Part shown: one piece after another, positions 14,301-26,300 of the stretch | How positions within the stretch are numbered: the stretch's first letter is position 1 | Layout of the letters: each line of letters opens with the position of its first letter | From: Saccharina japonica | Lineage: Eukaryota; Sar; Phaeophyceae; Laminariales; Laminariaceae | Length of the DNA stretch: 64,000 bases | Direction: 5' to 3' | Assembly (NCBI GenBank): GCA_008828725.1 | Contig: MEHQ01001643.1 | Coordinates: 536,610 to 600,609 of the forward strand | The notes under the pieces: model-generated | Database searches by the model: none | Told to the model about the DNA's origin: nothing | What the model saw: the letters and a program-made list of their open reading frames with translations, nothing else | Position numbers and translations under genes: made by a program

Positions 14301-17300
14301 AACAGGGGCCGGTCCTGAGAAGAGAGGTGGTCACCCGCCTGGCTATTCTGATACCGTTCGTAGCGCAGCTTCCGACTCGTCCAAGAACGGCGCGCCTGTC
14401 AGCAACCGCGGTGCAGCTCTAACAACACCTAGCGTTTCGGCCGCTGCTGGAGGTGCAGTCCCAGGAAGCGGGGTGATTGTGGAGGGTGACTGTGCACCGC
14501 CGCTTTTCGAAGCCAGGAAAAACTTGGGGGTTGGCTCTCCTGGTGCAAACGACAGTCCTGGGGGGATGGCATCTGCCGGGATGGACAACGGCAACGCCAA
14601 TGTGCAGGCGGGGGTGGAGGGGAACCGGACGCAGGTGGAAGGGGAGTGGGTTGGTGATGGCGAACGGGCAAGCACTACCCAGTCCTCCTTTCTCGACAGG
14701 CAGCCGTTGCGCCTGCCCGGTGGAACCCACAGGAGCGGCGACGATGACTCGACCGAGCGGGGGAGCGTAGACGAAGAGGAGTTGTTTCTTCTGGAGGAGG
14801 ACGACGAGGAGGAAGAGGAGGACGAGGGGGAGGAAGAGGAGGATGGAGGCAAGCCATCGGACGAAAACGTCGAAGAACAGCAAGGCACCGCTCCTGCCAG
14901 AGTTGCTGGCGTGGTTGCGCCCGAGGGTGAAAGCGCGGGAGTGGCGCATAGCCGCACTTCGGAACACGCTTCGACTTCCGGTCAGGTGCGATGAATTCGT
15001 CGAAAAATTTCCCCGTGTCCCTTGAAAGCCCGACTACATATGTTCCCCGCTTAGGTATGCCAGCGGACCTCTTGCACCGCGTGAACAACGCTTCCGGCCT
15101 GCTTTTGGGTTGTCTTATATATCTTGATGGTGCTGGATGTTTCCTCCATACCCGGGGGGCATGTGTGTCGTTGATGACCGTCTCACCCCTTCCCATACCG
15201 GAGGAACACGTGAATTGTTGATGACCGCGTCGAGTCTTAACACCACAAATTTAACGTTCACTGCGCGCAGGACTCCCCACCTCCGGGGGCCGTGACGTCA
15301 GAAAATGTCTACTTAGGCATGAGGGTGATGAGGGGCCACGATTGGAAATATCGCCAGCAGGTGAGGCTGTTTTGGGCAAGCAAGCTTGTCGCATCCCGTA
15401 CGCTCGGTTTTGAGGGCAGGGTGCAGGGGTATGCTTGAGGATAGGAAAATACTATACTTGGTTCAGCCACTTCTGTCGTGTCTAAATACAGTATTGTTTC
15501 GCCGCCCGTAGTACCGGCTCCCTTGCGTATTGGTACTGCGGTGAACCTTTTTTTGTGTGTACTCGTTTTTGTTGTATCTGGACGTCGATTTTAGTCTGTT
15601 TTGTGACCATGGGCTAGATTCCAGGGGAAGGAGCTAATGCCACAATATCATCATCGTCATTTTTTTTTTCCCATCCCATTTATTATCTTCGCCCTTCCTT
15701 TCTCTCTCCTCCCTAGTCGTAACTCAGATCCGGGGTCACAATGTAGGCTCCTCTCCCTCCTCCCCCACTACGGTTCTTTCCTTGCATTTTTATCGCGAGA
15801 AGACTTCAGCCTTTTCTTCCCTCGTCGACTCGCATCGAATTATGCCTACCCACGCTACTATTAATAGGCGCTCTCAACAGTTGATTCCGTTTTGTATTTA
15901 TTTTTGCGAATAAACTCGAAAGTCCGACCCACGTGAGATTCGAACCCCGGACATCAACGTTTAGAAGCGTTCGAGGTTACCGCTAGACCATCGGGGCGAC
16001 CGAATTTGGGCGGAGACAATGCTCACTCTATGCTCGCTTCTTCGTCAGCGTACCGGTAGTTGAAGGCGATGAACACGAATGGAATTGGTGCGTGCATCCC
16101 TTATGCGCAGGTACGATAACTTTTTTCGCGGGACAGGAGCCGGATAAGCTTCGTACGCACAAAAAAAAAAAATGAAACAGAGGAAGAAAAACAGAAACCA
16201 TTAGTAAGGATTGGTTGTAGTTAATTATTTTCGCAGCTCGGCGACGCCAAAAAATTAACCAATCCACACCAATTCAAGGCATTCATTTGTTTTTACCTAC
16301 GAGGCGCACGGTACTGTACATGGAAACACACACAAAATATTAATCGTTGTGTTTAACCCGCCTCTGACGCTTCATCCGCTGTGAAACACCCAATCAGGAT
16401 GGAGGAAAGTCGAAGACCGGCACGGTCGTGGGTATCAGGAGGCTTGACTCTTCGTGCCCACCTGACGGGGACAACCCTCTGCACGCGGGATGGACCAAGG
16501 TAAGCAAGTCATCTGTCTTGCAGCAGGTCAGCGGTTGACTCCTTTGTCAGTTTCGCGCAACAATGTGGTGGTTGTTCTTCGTGTTGATACGTACAGAAAA
16601 CATTTTTTAAGGCCGTGAACATTGAGCGGAGAAACGGCATCGCGTCCGCCTTTGTAGATTGATAGTCGATACGTTCCATTCGGGTGCGGGTACCGTGCTG
16701 GTGGGAGATGCTTGCAGTTTTTCGTACTTCATTGTGTTTTTTTTCCCCCCATGGAGTAAGCTGATAGGCGCTTCACGAAGAGCTCGTCCTTCCCTGCCTA
16801 CGCCGGCTTTCCTTACCTTGATTGCAACCCGAAGAGCCCATGGTACACCGAAGTTTCTGTCGCGACATGAAAAAATATGTTCGAATGGGGCGGAATGGCT
16901 GGTTCGTGCCCATACAACTCGATCGTGATGCCGGAAGTGGTCCAACCATCGGTAGTTTCGTGTCTGCTATTGTTGGTGATGTGCTCTCTCGCACCTGTAT
17001 GAAGCTCCTCCTGTTAACCGCTTAAGAACTGCAACATTTTTTTGGGAACACACTACTCGAAATTAATTTGGGCCATTTTTTTTGTCAGTAGTGTAGCCTC
17101 AGAAACGTTATAGGTACACTCCTATACTGTCTGCACATATTTTGGTTTCCTACAGATTCGCACCAATGATGTGCCATATGCGGGGAGCTACGTAGTTAGG
17201 AAGATATGTGCCTCTCCCAGTCTTGCGGCTTTCAAAGCTACCACTGCTGTTATTACCTGGTAGGCTTTTGACCTCGCAAACCTTCAACCTTCCCAAATTC

Positions 17301-20300
17301 CAGGTGCGCTGGGATAACGGCCGCGCTAACAGCTACGAGACCGGTGCCCGCGGAAAATTCGCCATCAGCTTTGCGGACGCTGTGCCCGGCGTTCCTAGGG
17401 ACCTCGTGGCTTCTAGCGCTACGGATCGCAGCATCAGTATCAGCTGGTCCCCCCCTGCCCGCCTTGGCCGCCCACCGCTTCAAAGGTACGTTCGGTTGTG
17501 TGTGTCCGCCTACTCGAGACCCTCGTATATACGTAGGCGTTTTTTCGTGTACCATCAGTGGTACGTACTGCTAAGGGTTTTGCCTGGGGCAAGGCGCCGT
17601 GTGTGAGGGTTCGCGTAAATGCACATGTCATTTCGTTGAAACATACCTGGTACCTGGCGCACGGTTCAGTTTGTTTTTGCAGTGCACATGGCTTTTGTCC
17701 AATCAGGACCTTTAGCTAGCGAGGGGGTACCGTAGAAACTGCTGTATCCTATCGATGCTGTAATTTGGTAGCAACGTTGGATCCCAACCGGCACCCGGTA
17801 CTGCAGCGAAGCCGCTTCGTTCTCCATCAAGCTTGACATAACGGGTACATCTTGTTCTCGCCAAAAAACGATGCTCTCGCTTTCTCATTGAACGCCATAC
17901 ATCAATATCGAAAACTCCAGCGAGGGGAGAGGGGGGCGTACTTATTTGTTGCTCACCTTAGTCGTTTGACCATTGACCACGCATCTCTTTCGAGACGGAG
18001 CGAGAGAGAGGGGGTGATAAGTGGATCGCAGGAGTCAGAGCTCGACATGTTTGCTTTTACGCTGGCATGCTTCCCCTTGCCCGCAAGGCATGATAACAAC
18101 CTACCAGGGTGTGCAGCAATGTGCAGGCTGCCTCAGCTCGCGTGTGTGGCGAACCTCGTGCGGAGACGCGGAAGAAAGATGCGACGAGCGGTTGATCTTC
18201 ACAATTGATACCTCCCTCCTTCGGTACTGTAGCGAACGAAGCCTTCTTGAAGGTTGTTCACAGCACGTCGCAAAAACGAGCGCAGATAGGTTTTCGTTGG
18301 CGTATAGCGAATCAGCACCTTTCAGACGGTACCTACTCGCGTGCATCAACGCTTGTGCCTGTTGCGGCAGTGTGCCACACTTATAACCAGCAGTAGAATG
18401 GCCTACCTGATTTTGACCGGTGTCATACAGCCCGAACTAGTGGACCGCTCCCGCTGCTGCACTGACCTTGCTTCGTCAAATGTCGGGTCGTTGCAGTTAT
18501 ATCGTCTACTGTGACGATGTCGAGATTGCGTCCGTGGCGGGCGACACTTTCAAGTTCACCCACACCAACCGGATGCGCGGGTGGCCGTACACCTACAGGT
18601 TCGATGTGTTCCTTTGTGTCGTCAACGTGTTGCGAGTGCTGCTGTCCTGCCATCGATCGAGACTTTGAAATCTCTTTACGTGTATGACATGACATCACGG
18701 CGACAGCGGTGCTTACTACCGTAGTGTTTTACAGAACACAATCGGTGTGATTTGCCCAGACACAGCGTAGCCGTGGTGAACTCTGTTCTTAACAGCTTTT
18801 TGGGATCTGGAATCTGGAATCTGGAATCTGGAATCTCGCCGCCCCCCAGTAGGGGGCGAGATAATTCAACGCTAATTTTTCACTTTCATGACACTTAGAT
18901 ATACTTGCACCCGAAGTCTAACGCTTCCGCAAAAAGGGGTTTCGTGGGGGAAAACTCGTTTTTTTTTTTGTGATACTACAGTTGATATTTTCGAGATTCC
19001 AGATTCAGTACTCTGAAACGGTCTTGTGGCTCTCGACATTAAACGGTGTACCTTCCCCCCGCCTCCTTTTTTGTTAGCGTTGCCGCTCGAGGGGCAGCGG
19101 GCGCTAGCCCCTGCTGCCCCCCAATGGTGGCAGTAACGGCAACCAAGGATGACAGGCGCACGCAGCTGGCACTATGGGTGGGGGGCCAAGGCGAGATTCA
19201 GTTCGCGATGGGGAACGAGCGCGGGAAGGGGGTTATCTTGGGAGCGGGACAGTGTCAAGAAGGCGTGTGGACCCATCTAGCCGTGTCTATGGAAGGTCGC
19301 AAGGTGAGACTCGTGCCGCGGCTGTCTGCGACGCAGTGCGGCCGGAGCGCGGAACTCAAGCGCTTCGAACGTCCGGCAGTCTAAGGCTGGTCACAGCCAA
19401 GTGCGCAGCGAGTCGAACGGATGTGTAGGTATTGTTTGCTTGCTGCTTTGACACTACGCTGGCGAAACCGTCGGCGGTCGCCAGTGTGCGATGAGTGACG
19501 CATTTCTCTCAGTCCCGCCCTCAAATGTATTTTTTGCTATTTTTTTTTCTCTTTTTTGTCACCAGGCCACGCTGTCTAAGCCCCGCGGTTGCTCAGCATG
19601 TCGCTATAAGTTCGCAGGCCCTTCCTTGCACCCAGCTCTCCCGCGTGCTGTTCTCTAGCTTGTCTGGTACCTCCCCGGCCCGCACTGCTAATATATGTTG
19701 CCCCTTGAATCAGTCACCTGGCTTATTATCATGAGCCCCCCCTCCATATGATATATTTATAAGTTGGGTTGGCGTCGGTTGGCAACGACGCTGTAAAACA
19801 CGCCACTCGCTGCGTGAGCTAGACAACCAGGGTGCCGTTTTTTTTTGTTTGTTTTTTGGCGGTCACCAAAGCTGGCGGTCGAGTAGATCATTTGTGCGGG
19901 GTGGAGAACCTTTGCTCCGCACAAGGGGAATGGTCGTATCACGTAGTGTTAATATGGTAAGGCGTCCGCGAGGCAGTTACATAGTAAAACCCATTGCTGT
20001 CTCCGGAAGTGGCTACACCAGAAATTAAATTAACTCATTGAAGCTGTCGTCCATATGCAAGTCCGCCTCAGAGGCGGTTCTTAGCAGGATGCAGCTCACC
20101 CTCCATGCGACTCGCCCAATACCTCACGGCGCTTCGCGCTTTGTGCAAGCAATGTCTGCCTGGTTGGTGAAAACCCAACGTGCTCCGTCCCGGTATTGTA
20201 GGGATGCGAGGGTCTATGGTCATATGACTACGGCCGTGCACGACATGAGTACACCCCCCCCCCCCCCCCACCCCTCATCCATCAGGTATCAGTGTTCGTG

Positions 20301-23300
20301 GACGGTGACCGCCGGGCGACTGGCAAGTTCGTAGGTCGCCGGCTCTGCCCAGGGTTTCTGTCACCTACACCTTCCAACCGTTCGGAGCAGCCGAGCGCCG
20401 AGCCTCTTCGCCTGGGAAGCCGAGGGGATCATGACTTCTGGAGAGGGCAGCTGTGCGGCATGAGAGTGTGGGGAGTGGCGTCCGTGTCCTCTGACATACG
20501 CCGAAAAATGGGGTCCATACCTTCGGCGAGCCTTGTCCGCGCCCCGCCGCCCCCGTCCTTCAAAGTGACGGTTCCGGAGACTCAAGAGGGCTTTTTAAGG
20601 CTGCGTGTTGATGCCCCCATGCCAGACCCATCGAAGGGTGCGATGGCAGCGCTGCCTGGAAGGACGAAGGCGTACTACGAGGTGAGCTTGGATTGTACCA
20701 TGGGTTCGATTCACCTTATTGCGGTTGAGCGGGCTGTAGCCAGACTCCTGGCGAGGGTAGTTGCTCTGTTCGCTGGAAATGATAATTGTGGGACCGTTTT
20801 TTTGTGTTACGCACTACTACTACTACGTCGTGTGCTGTGGGTGGTGCGGTTTTTGATTGGGCTTAAACTGCCTCTTTCTTCGTTGGTTTTTCGCGTCGCA
20901 CCACAGTAAACGTAGACGTATGATGTCGGCAACCACTGCTCGCCATATATAGGGCGGCCATATCCGCATAGAGAAGAGAAAATTGGGCATCATCGCTCGT
21001 TGGGCTCTCCCTTGTGCTCGCACCCTCCCTTTACGCCAATACCCCCAAACCGCACAGCATCGTCGCCGATGATTTTTTCCGCGCCCCTTGCCTGGACCTT
21101 TGCAGGTAACCCTCCGCTCTGGGGGGTGCATGCAGATCGGTTGGGCGCTTCCCTCCTCCTACCCTTCTTCCTGCAGCTTGGCGGTGGGCGATGACGAATG
21201 CAGCTGGACCGTCGACGGCCTGCGCGCCTTGAAATGGCACGGCAATACTTTGCCGGTGTCATCCCCTCACGCGCATGGCGTGCCGTACGGGAAATCGTGG
21301 AAGTGGGGCGCGGGGGACGTTATCGGCTGTGCTGTAGACTTTGGAGCGGGGACCATGTCGTTCAGGTAGGATATTGAGGGTATATAGGCAGTGGTGTGCA
21401 TTGCGGATGTTTTATTTTGCGCCACCAGAGGCGAGGTGAGGGCGGCGCAAAGTGGGTCTATCGAACTGCGACTATTGTTGTCAAACCGTACGAGATCGAT
21501 GGTCTGAACTGTTGCATGTTGTACGTGGATGTCTTGAAACGATCAGAATCTCAGAAGTGGCAATCCAGCTGAAAAATCAACACGCTTGCACGAGTATCGA
21601 AGTCTTCGTCTGTTTCTGTAATTAAGTACTGTGTGTGTGTTCTTCACATTAAACCTTCCTTTCTACCCGTCGACATCCAGCACACCCAGTGTCCGTGCCG
21701 ATTCTTCATCCTAAAAAGGTACCAGTTCTGTGGTCACAAAACTACGACACAGAGATACTACGCTCAGTGCAGTAAGCAGAGCAGACAATGCAATGCCATA
21801 TACGACAGGCAAGGCCTACCCTGCTAGCAATCCAGGTGCATGCAAGAGAAAAAAAGAGAAAAGAAAGAAAAAAGCGAAAAGGAAAAATAATAGAAAGTAA
21901 ACATACTGAAGCAAATCAACAATCAAGCAACCAAATAAAAGCATGACAAAATAAAAAGAAAAAAAGTGTCGTGCTTCTCCCAGATGAGATGCGACATCTA
22001 GTTAAAAGAAACCAAATGAAATGAAACGAAACGAAATGAAATGAAATGAACCGAAAAAAAAACAGTGCCAACAAAGCAAGACTAAGAACGACAGGAAAGG
22101 ACAGGCAGCCAGAGCACACCAAAAGTACCTTCCAGCCAGCTGAGGCAGGTTTGTGCCGGTAGTACAGGCAGGTTCTACCAGCTAGTCGGTCTGGTACTGG
22201 TACCTACTCTGTTTGCCGTCTCTTTCCTGCTTTCGTCCGCCGCGGTTTCCCTACGAACCCGTGAGCCCATGTAAACAAGAGCTTGGTGAATGACCGAAAA
22301 CACTGTTCGAGGCGTTTCGACCAGTGTTCCTGGTACTCACCCTCCCCTCTGCTTCGTTATATTGCACCGCTATGCCAACCGACGCTCAAATCCACAAAAG
22401 CCACAACGGCTGCAACCTGGGTAAGGCGTTTGTGAGGGAACAAGGCCGCGCGATCGGAAGGTACCGGGTCATCGCTCCGAACGGCCTCGAGTGCCGGGTA
22501 GGAATAGACGAAGGGTCTGATGTGGTGGAAACCTTCTCTCCAGGAACGGTCCTTCAAGTGTCACAGGTGTGTCTGCCTGCCCACTCGTTGCGATATACCT
22601 GGCATCCCATACTTTCTATTATACACACTGATAAAATCGAATGCTGCGTAGTATAGTTACTACCCACCATGATGGAAGCTAGCTCCTTGAGAGCGCGGGA
22701 AAACGTAGGAAGCACTCATGTAAGAGCAGAACCCCGGTGAAATCGCGTCTTGACGTAGGTTCCGCGCGCGGTCGAGTCAAGCATTCCTCCACCGGCTTTC
22801 ACTGCGCTCGTTTCCATGCGCAGGCTGCCTATCGCAAACGCTTAATGTTGTGCGTACCTATTATTACGGGGGGGGGCATAGTAAATAGGACCTACGGTAC
22901 ACCCAAAAACCTATATGTTTACCTATTTTTACTAGCAATAGTTGGTCCTATTTAATATGGTCCTCCGTAAATACCCATTTTGCAGAAACGCCATTGGGGC
23001 ATAACGTTCGCCTTCTCCCCTCTCATTGTTTTCAACCCTCGCGGCCGCGAAAGGTGGAAAACTTGTTGTCAGGAGGGACCTGGCGCCTACGTACAGCCGA
23101 GGGGTGGGTGGCCGAGCGTGCGGTGGACGACCCTGATAAGTTCTTCTTGGAGCGTCTGGAACAAGACACGTGGGAATTCACCGGCGCCGGCCCCGAGCGT
23201 TGCGTATTCGCAGACGGGCTGCGGAGTCCCGCGATGGCATCGGGAGAAAAGGGCTGCGAGTCACGCGTACCCCATGCCTTATGCAAGGAGATTGTTCTCG

Positions 23301-26300
23301 GGGAGTGTTACGCCGAAGTGGTGGTAAACCAAGAGGCGGGTCCCGGAGGCCGTGTGAAGGACGAAGTTGTCGCTGCGACCGCCAACTCCGTCTTTCCTAG
23401 TCTTCCCCAGCTGCATGGTCCCCCACGACGAGAAGCCGAGGTAGAGGCCTCATTGTCAAGCGTCGGTAGGAGCGACTCAAATCTCGCTGTTGAGCATCCC
23501 TTGACCTACAGCGTGTTGGCAAACAGTGTGGAGGTTGGGGACGCCGACGCCGTGACCTTCAGTGTGGAGCTATTTGTGCCGGTCGAGCGCACTGCCGCTT
23601 CTGCCATTGCTGGGGGAATCTGGGGGTGGGGGGTCGTGGTCGGCGATGTCGACGTGTACCTCTCGACCCAACGCAGATTCGCGGTGAAGGAGAGCGACAA
23701 CGGCGGTGGTCATGGGGCCGTCGAGGCAAGCGGTGCACCCGGAGACATCGGCGGAGTCGGGCGGGAGGAAAACGAAGAGGGGGGAGAGGGGGCCAAATCG
23801 ATGCACGTTGTTATCGAAGGCCCGGCCGGCTTTATCCATGCTCTGCCCGTGTGCTCGGCCTTCAGGGGTCGCTGGATGACCCTGAAGATTATCGCTCGCC
23901 GCTCGGGAGAATCTCTGCTTGTTTGCACTCAAAATTCGGACCAGGTCCAAGCAGAGCACGACCGGACCACTGACACCTCCGCCAACGCCAGGCTTGGAGT
24001 CGTTGAGCCTGTGTCGGATTCTGCATATGTTGTGGATGGAGGGGGCGAGCACCAGGTGCAACAGCGGCAGCTCAGGTGCACGTTTTCGAACCCACGGTTT
24101 TTCCGAGGGGGCCGCCTTGGTTGCATCGGGCTCTACAGCGAGCGCACGGGCCCCTTCTTCCCAGAAAACGACGTCGACTTTCCCTTTCGCGCGAGGCACG
24201 CCGTCGTTCTCCTCGGTTCTGCCGAAGACACACCCCCCCTCACTTTCCCACGCCTCTTGGAACTGGAACGCCTGATGTCAGTGGAACATGAGCGGCGGCT
24301 GGTCGAGCCGCCGGCCTGGCCCCAGCTCATCGTTGCGCGACGACTGCGCCGGATCTGGTCGGGAGGGGTCCCCGCTTATGTATGCAGGACCTCAACCACC
24401 GCCGACGGCGGACCTTCCACCACCGCCCGTGACTCAGGTGTTTCAACCCCGCCTAGGCCCATCTCAAGCGGTTCTAGCGGCACATGTTTGCCAACTGCTA
24501 CGAGTAGCTGCACTGCAACGGACGCGGGAAGAGCGCTGTCCCCTGCCCTTACGGTGTGGCAAGCCTTGCTGTCGCCGGGACGTGTCGCTTTCGGCTCTGC
24601 GGTGCACTTCTCCCGATTTGGCACCGGAACAGCGGCAAGCCTGGCCGGGGGCGATGGAACGCTCGTGGGCGATGGCGCGGTCCAAAGGCGGTGTGTCACA
24701 GCGTGGGAACACCCGGCGTTTCAGACACCCGCGAGATTCGAGGCAGTGCCGCTCCCGCCCTCGATGTCATCACAGGCGGTAGCTGGGCAGGGGTTATGGG
24801 CGTGGGCACCCGTGCCACGCTCAGAGGCGTTTTTGGCGATGGGATTGGTGTTCACCGCCGGGCCGGAACCGCCGCCGGTGACTAGTGTACGCTGCGTGCG
24901 GAAACACCTGGTCAAGGACGCTGAGGCGCAAAAGTGCAAGGTGGGTAATTGTAGAAGCGTCTCTTTTGATGGACCGACGGCTGTTGCCATTTGCTCACCT
25001 GCAAAAAACCGCGATTTCCCGCTAAGGGTGGCTGTTATACTGCGCAGATACCGTCTTGCGATTGTTTTTTTAACACCAGTAGATATCTCGGTCTGCCTTC
25101 TGTGATGCGGCCGTGGCGCCTGTTACCTCGCCTTGAAGGAAGCTGCGCTCCCCCATATACAGCCGATTCTCACGTATCTCCCATGCTCTTTGCCTCCTTC
25201 CCCTCCGGAAATGCCGCCCATCAGCGCGTCACGTTACAGCGAAGTACGAAGCGACGAGGCCAAAGCCAAGAGGTCAACAGCAACGCCGACCAAGATTCGT
25301 ACTGCAGCGAAATCCTCATTGTTAAGGAGATGGGGGTATGCGTTCCCAAGGAGGGGTCGGCGTGGGGCCTATCCCCTCGGGTGGTGGTCGGGGACGCGGG
25401 TGAGCGCCACGGTATGCACCAACCGCGATGGGACGGTCTAATGCCCACTTTGAGCGGTACCACTGGGGAGTCGGTGGTGATCAACCTAGGTCATTCGCCG
25501 TTCCGTCACCCAATCGACGGTTATCTCCCCGTGTCCGAGGTTGTTCACGCCGACGCTCGGTTCGTGCTTCAAGTGTACAAAGAATCGGAGAGGATGTGGC
25601 GGGACGTGCAACACAGGCGAGTGAAGGCCAGCCGCGGTAGCAGCCCCCGAGACGTTACGCTCAGTTTTTTCGGGTATCCCTCGTAGTATTTTTGGAAGTC
25701 GTGCGACCGGATGAGGTTAGGTTGCCGGGTGCATTGCTTAAGACGAACCGCACCGAACGCTAGTAGACTGGATTTGCTGCAGGTTTAAATGCGTGTGTGT
25801 GTTCTTCACACGAAATTGTTTTTTTACCCGTCGACATCCATCCAGCACACCCAATGCCGGTGCCGATTCTTCATCCTAGAGAGATACAAGCTCTGTGGTC
25901 ACAAAACCAAGACACAGAGATACTACATTGTAGTGCAGTAAGGAGAGTAGACAATGTAAGGCCATGTCACTGTACTGCATACGGCAGGCACAACATGCAC
26001 ACGCCAGCAGTCTATATGTAGTGAAAGAGACAAAAACTAAAGACAGACGAAATAGAGAAAATAAAAAACGCCGCCCCCCCCCGGAGATGCGACAGACAAT
26101 ACAAAGCAAACAAAGAGAAATAATACAAGATGAAGAAAAAGCACCACCAAGACCAGGGGCGCCACTCACCAAGACCAACAACCGAGACTTATTTCACTGC
26201 AGTAAGAAAAATAATAAAACAATTAGAACGAAAGTAAAGAATGACAGGAAAACCAAAACACAAGCAATGGGCTGTATCAGCAAGTCTGGCCTGCCGATAT

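Larger units (their letters stand above)
13998..20681 (+). other. Second LamG-like domain, split by an acidic tract, MIB/HERC2 domain 2 and a fibronectin type III domain
   Basis: The N-half of a LamG fold lies at 14010-14180 (CIRFDGESTYVDLP, then GDFTLEVWAWLDP). It is followed by a disordered, strongly acidic tract (14758-14850). Exons 16-18 then encode a MIB/HERC2 domain: GMRVMRGHDWKYRQQ, GTVVGI, VRWDNGRANSYETGA. Exons 18-20 encode Fn3 (VPRDLVASSATDRSISISWS; SYIVYCDD; VAARGAAGASP). Exons 20-21 supply the missing C-half of LamG: LALWVGGQGEIQFAMG, WTHLAVSMEGRK, VSVFVDGDRRATG, FWRGQLCGMRVWG. All junction phases agree. Exon 21 continues past LamG and runs, across the donor at 20682, into the SPRY domain. 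Confidence 0.72.
21106..25616 (+). other. SPRY domain interrupted by SH3-like, concanavalin-like and VPS62-like segments (exons 22-25)
   Basis: Exon 21 ends in YYE and exon 22 opens with VTLRSGGCMQIGWAL, then VGDDECSWTVDGLRALKWHG and GDVIGCAVDFGAGTMSF, a clear SPRY core. Exon 23 adds HNGCNLGKAF. The usual next strand is absent there; instead an SH3-like domain starts (GRYRVIAPNGLECRVG; exon 24 continues with WRLRTAEGWVAERAV). Exon 24 then holds a concanavalin-like stretch (23500-24240) and a VPS62/DUF946-like segment near 24550-24930 (GRVAFGSAVHF, AWAPVPRSEAFLAMGLVF, VRCVRKHLV). Exon 25 returns to a SPRY-like end: LMPTLSGTTGESVVINLG then HSPFRHPIDGYLPV. Exon 25 ends at a probable GC donor at 25617. 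Confidence 0.68.
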
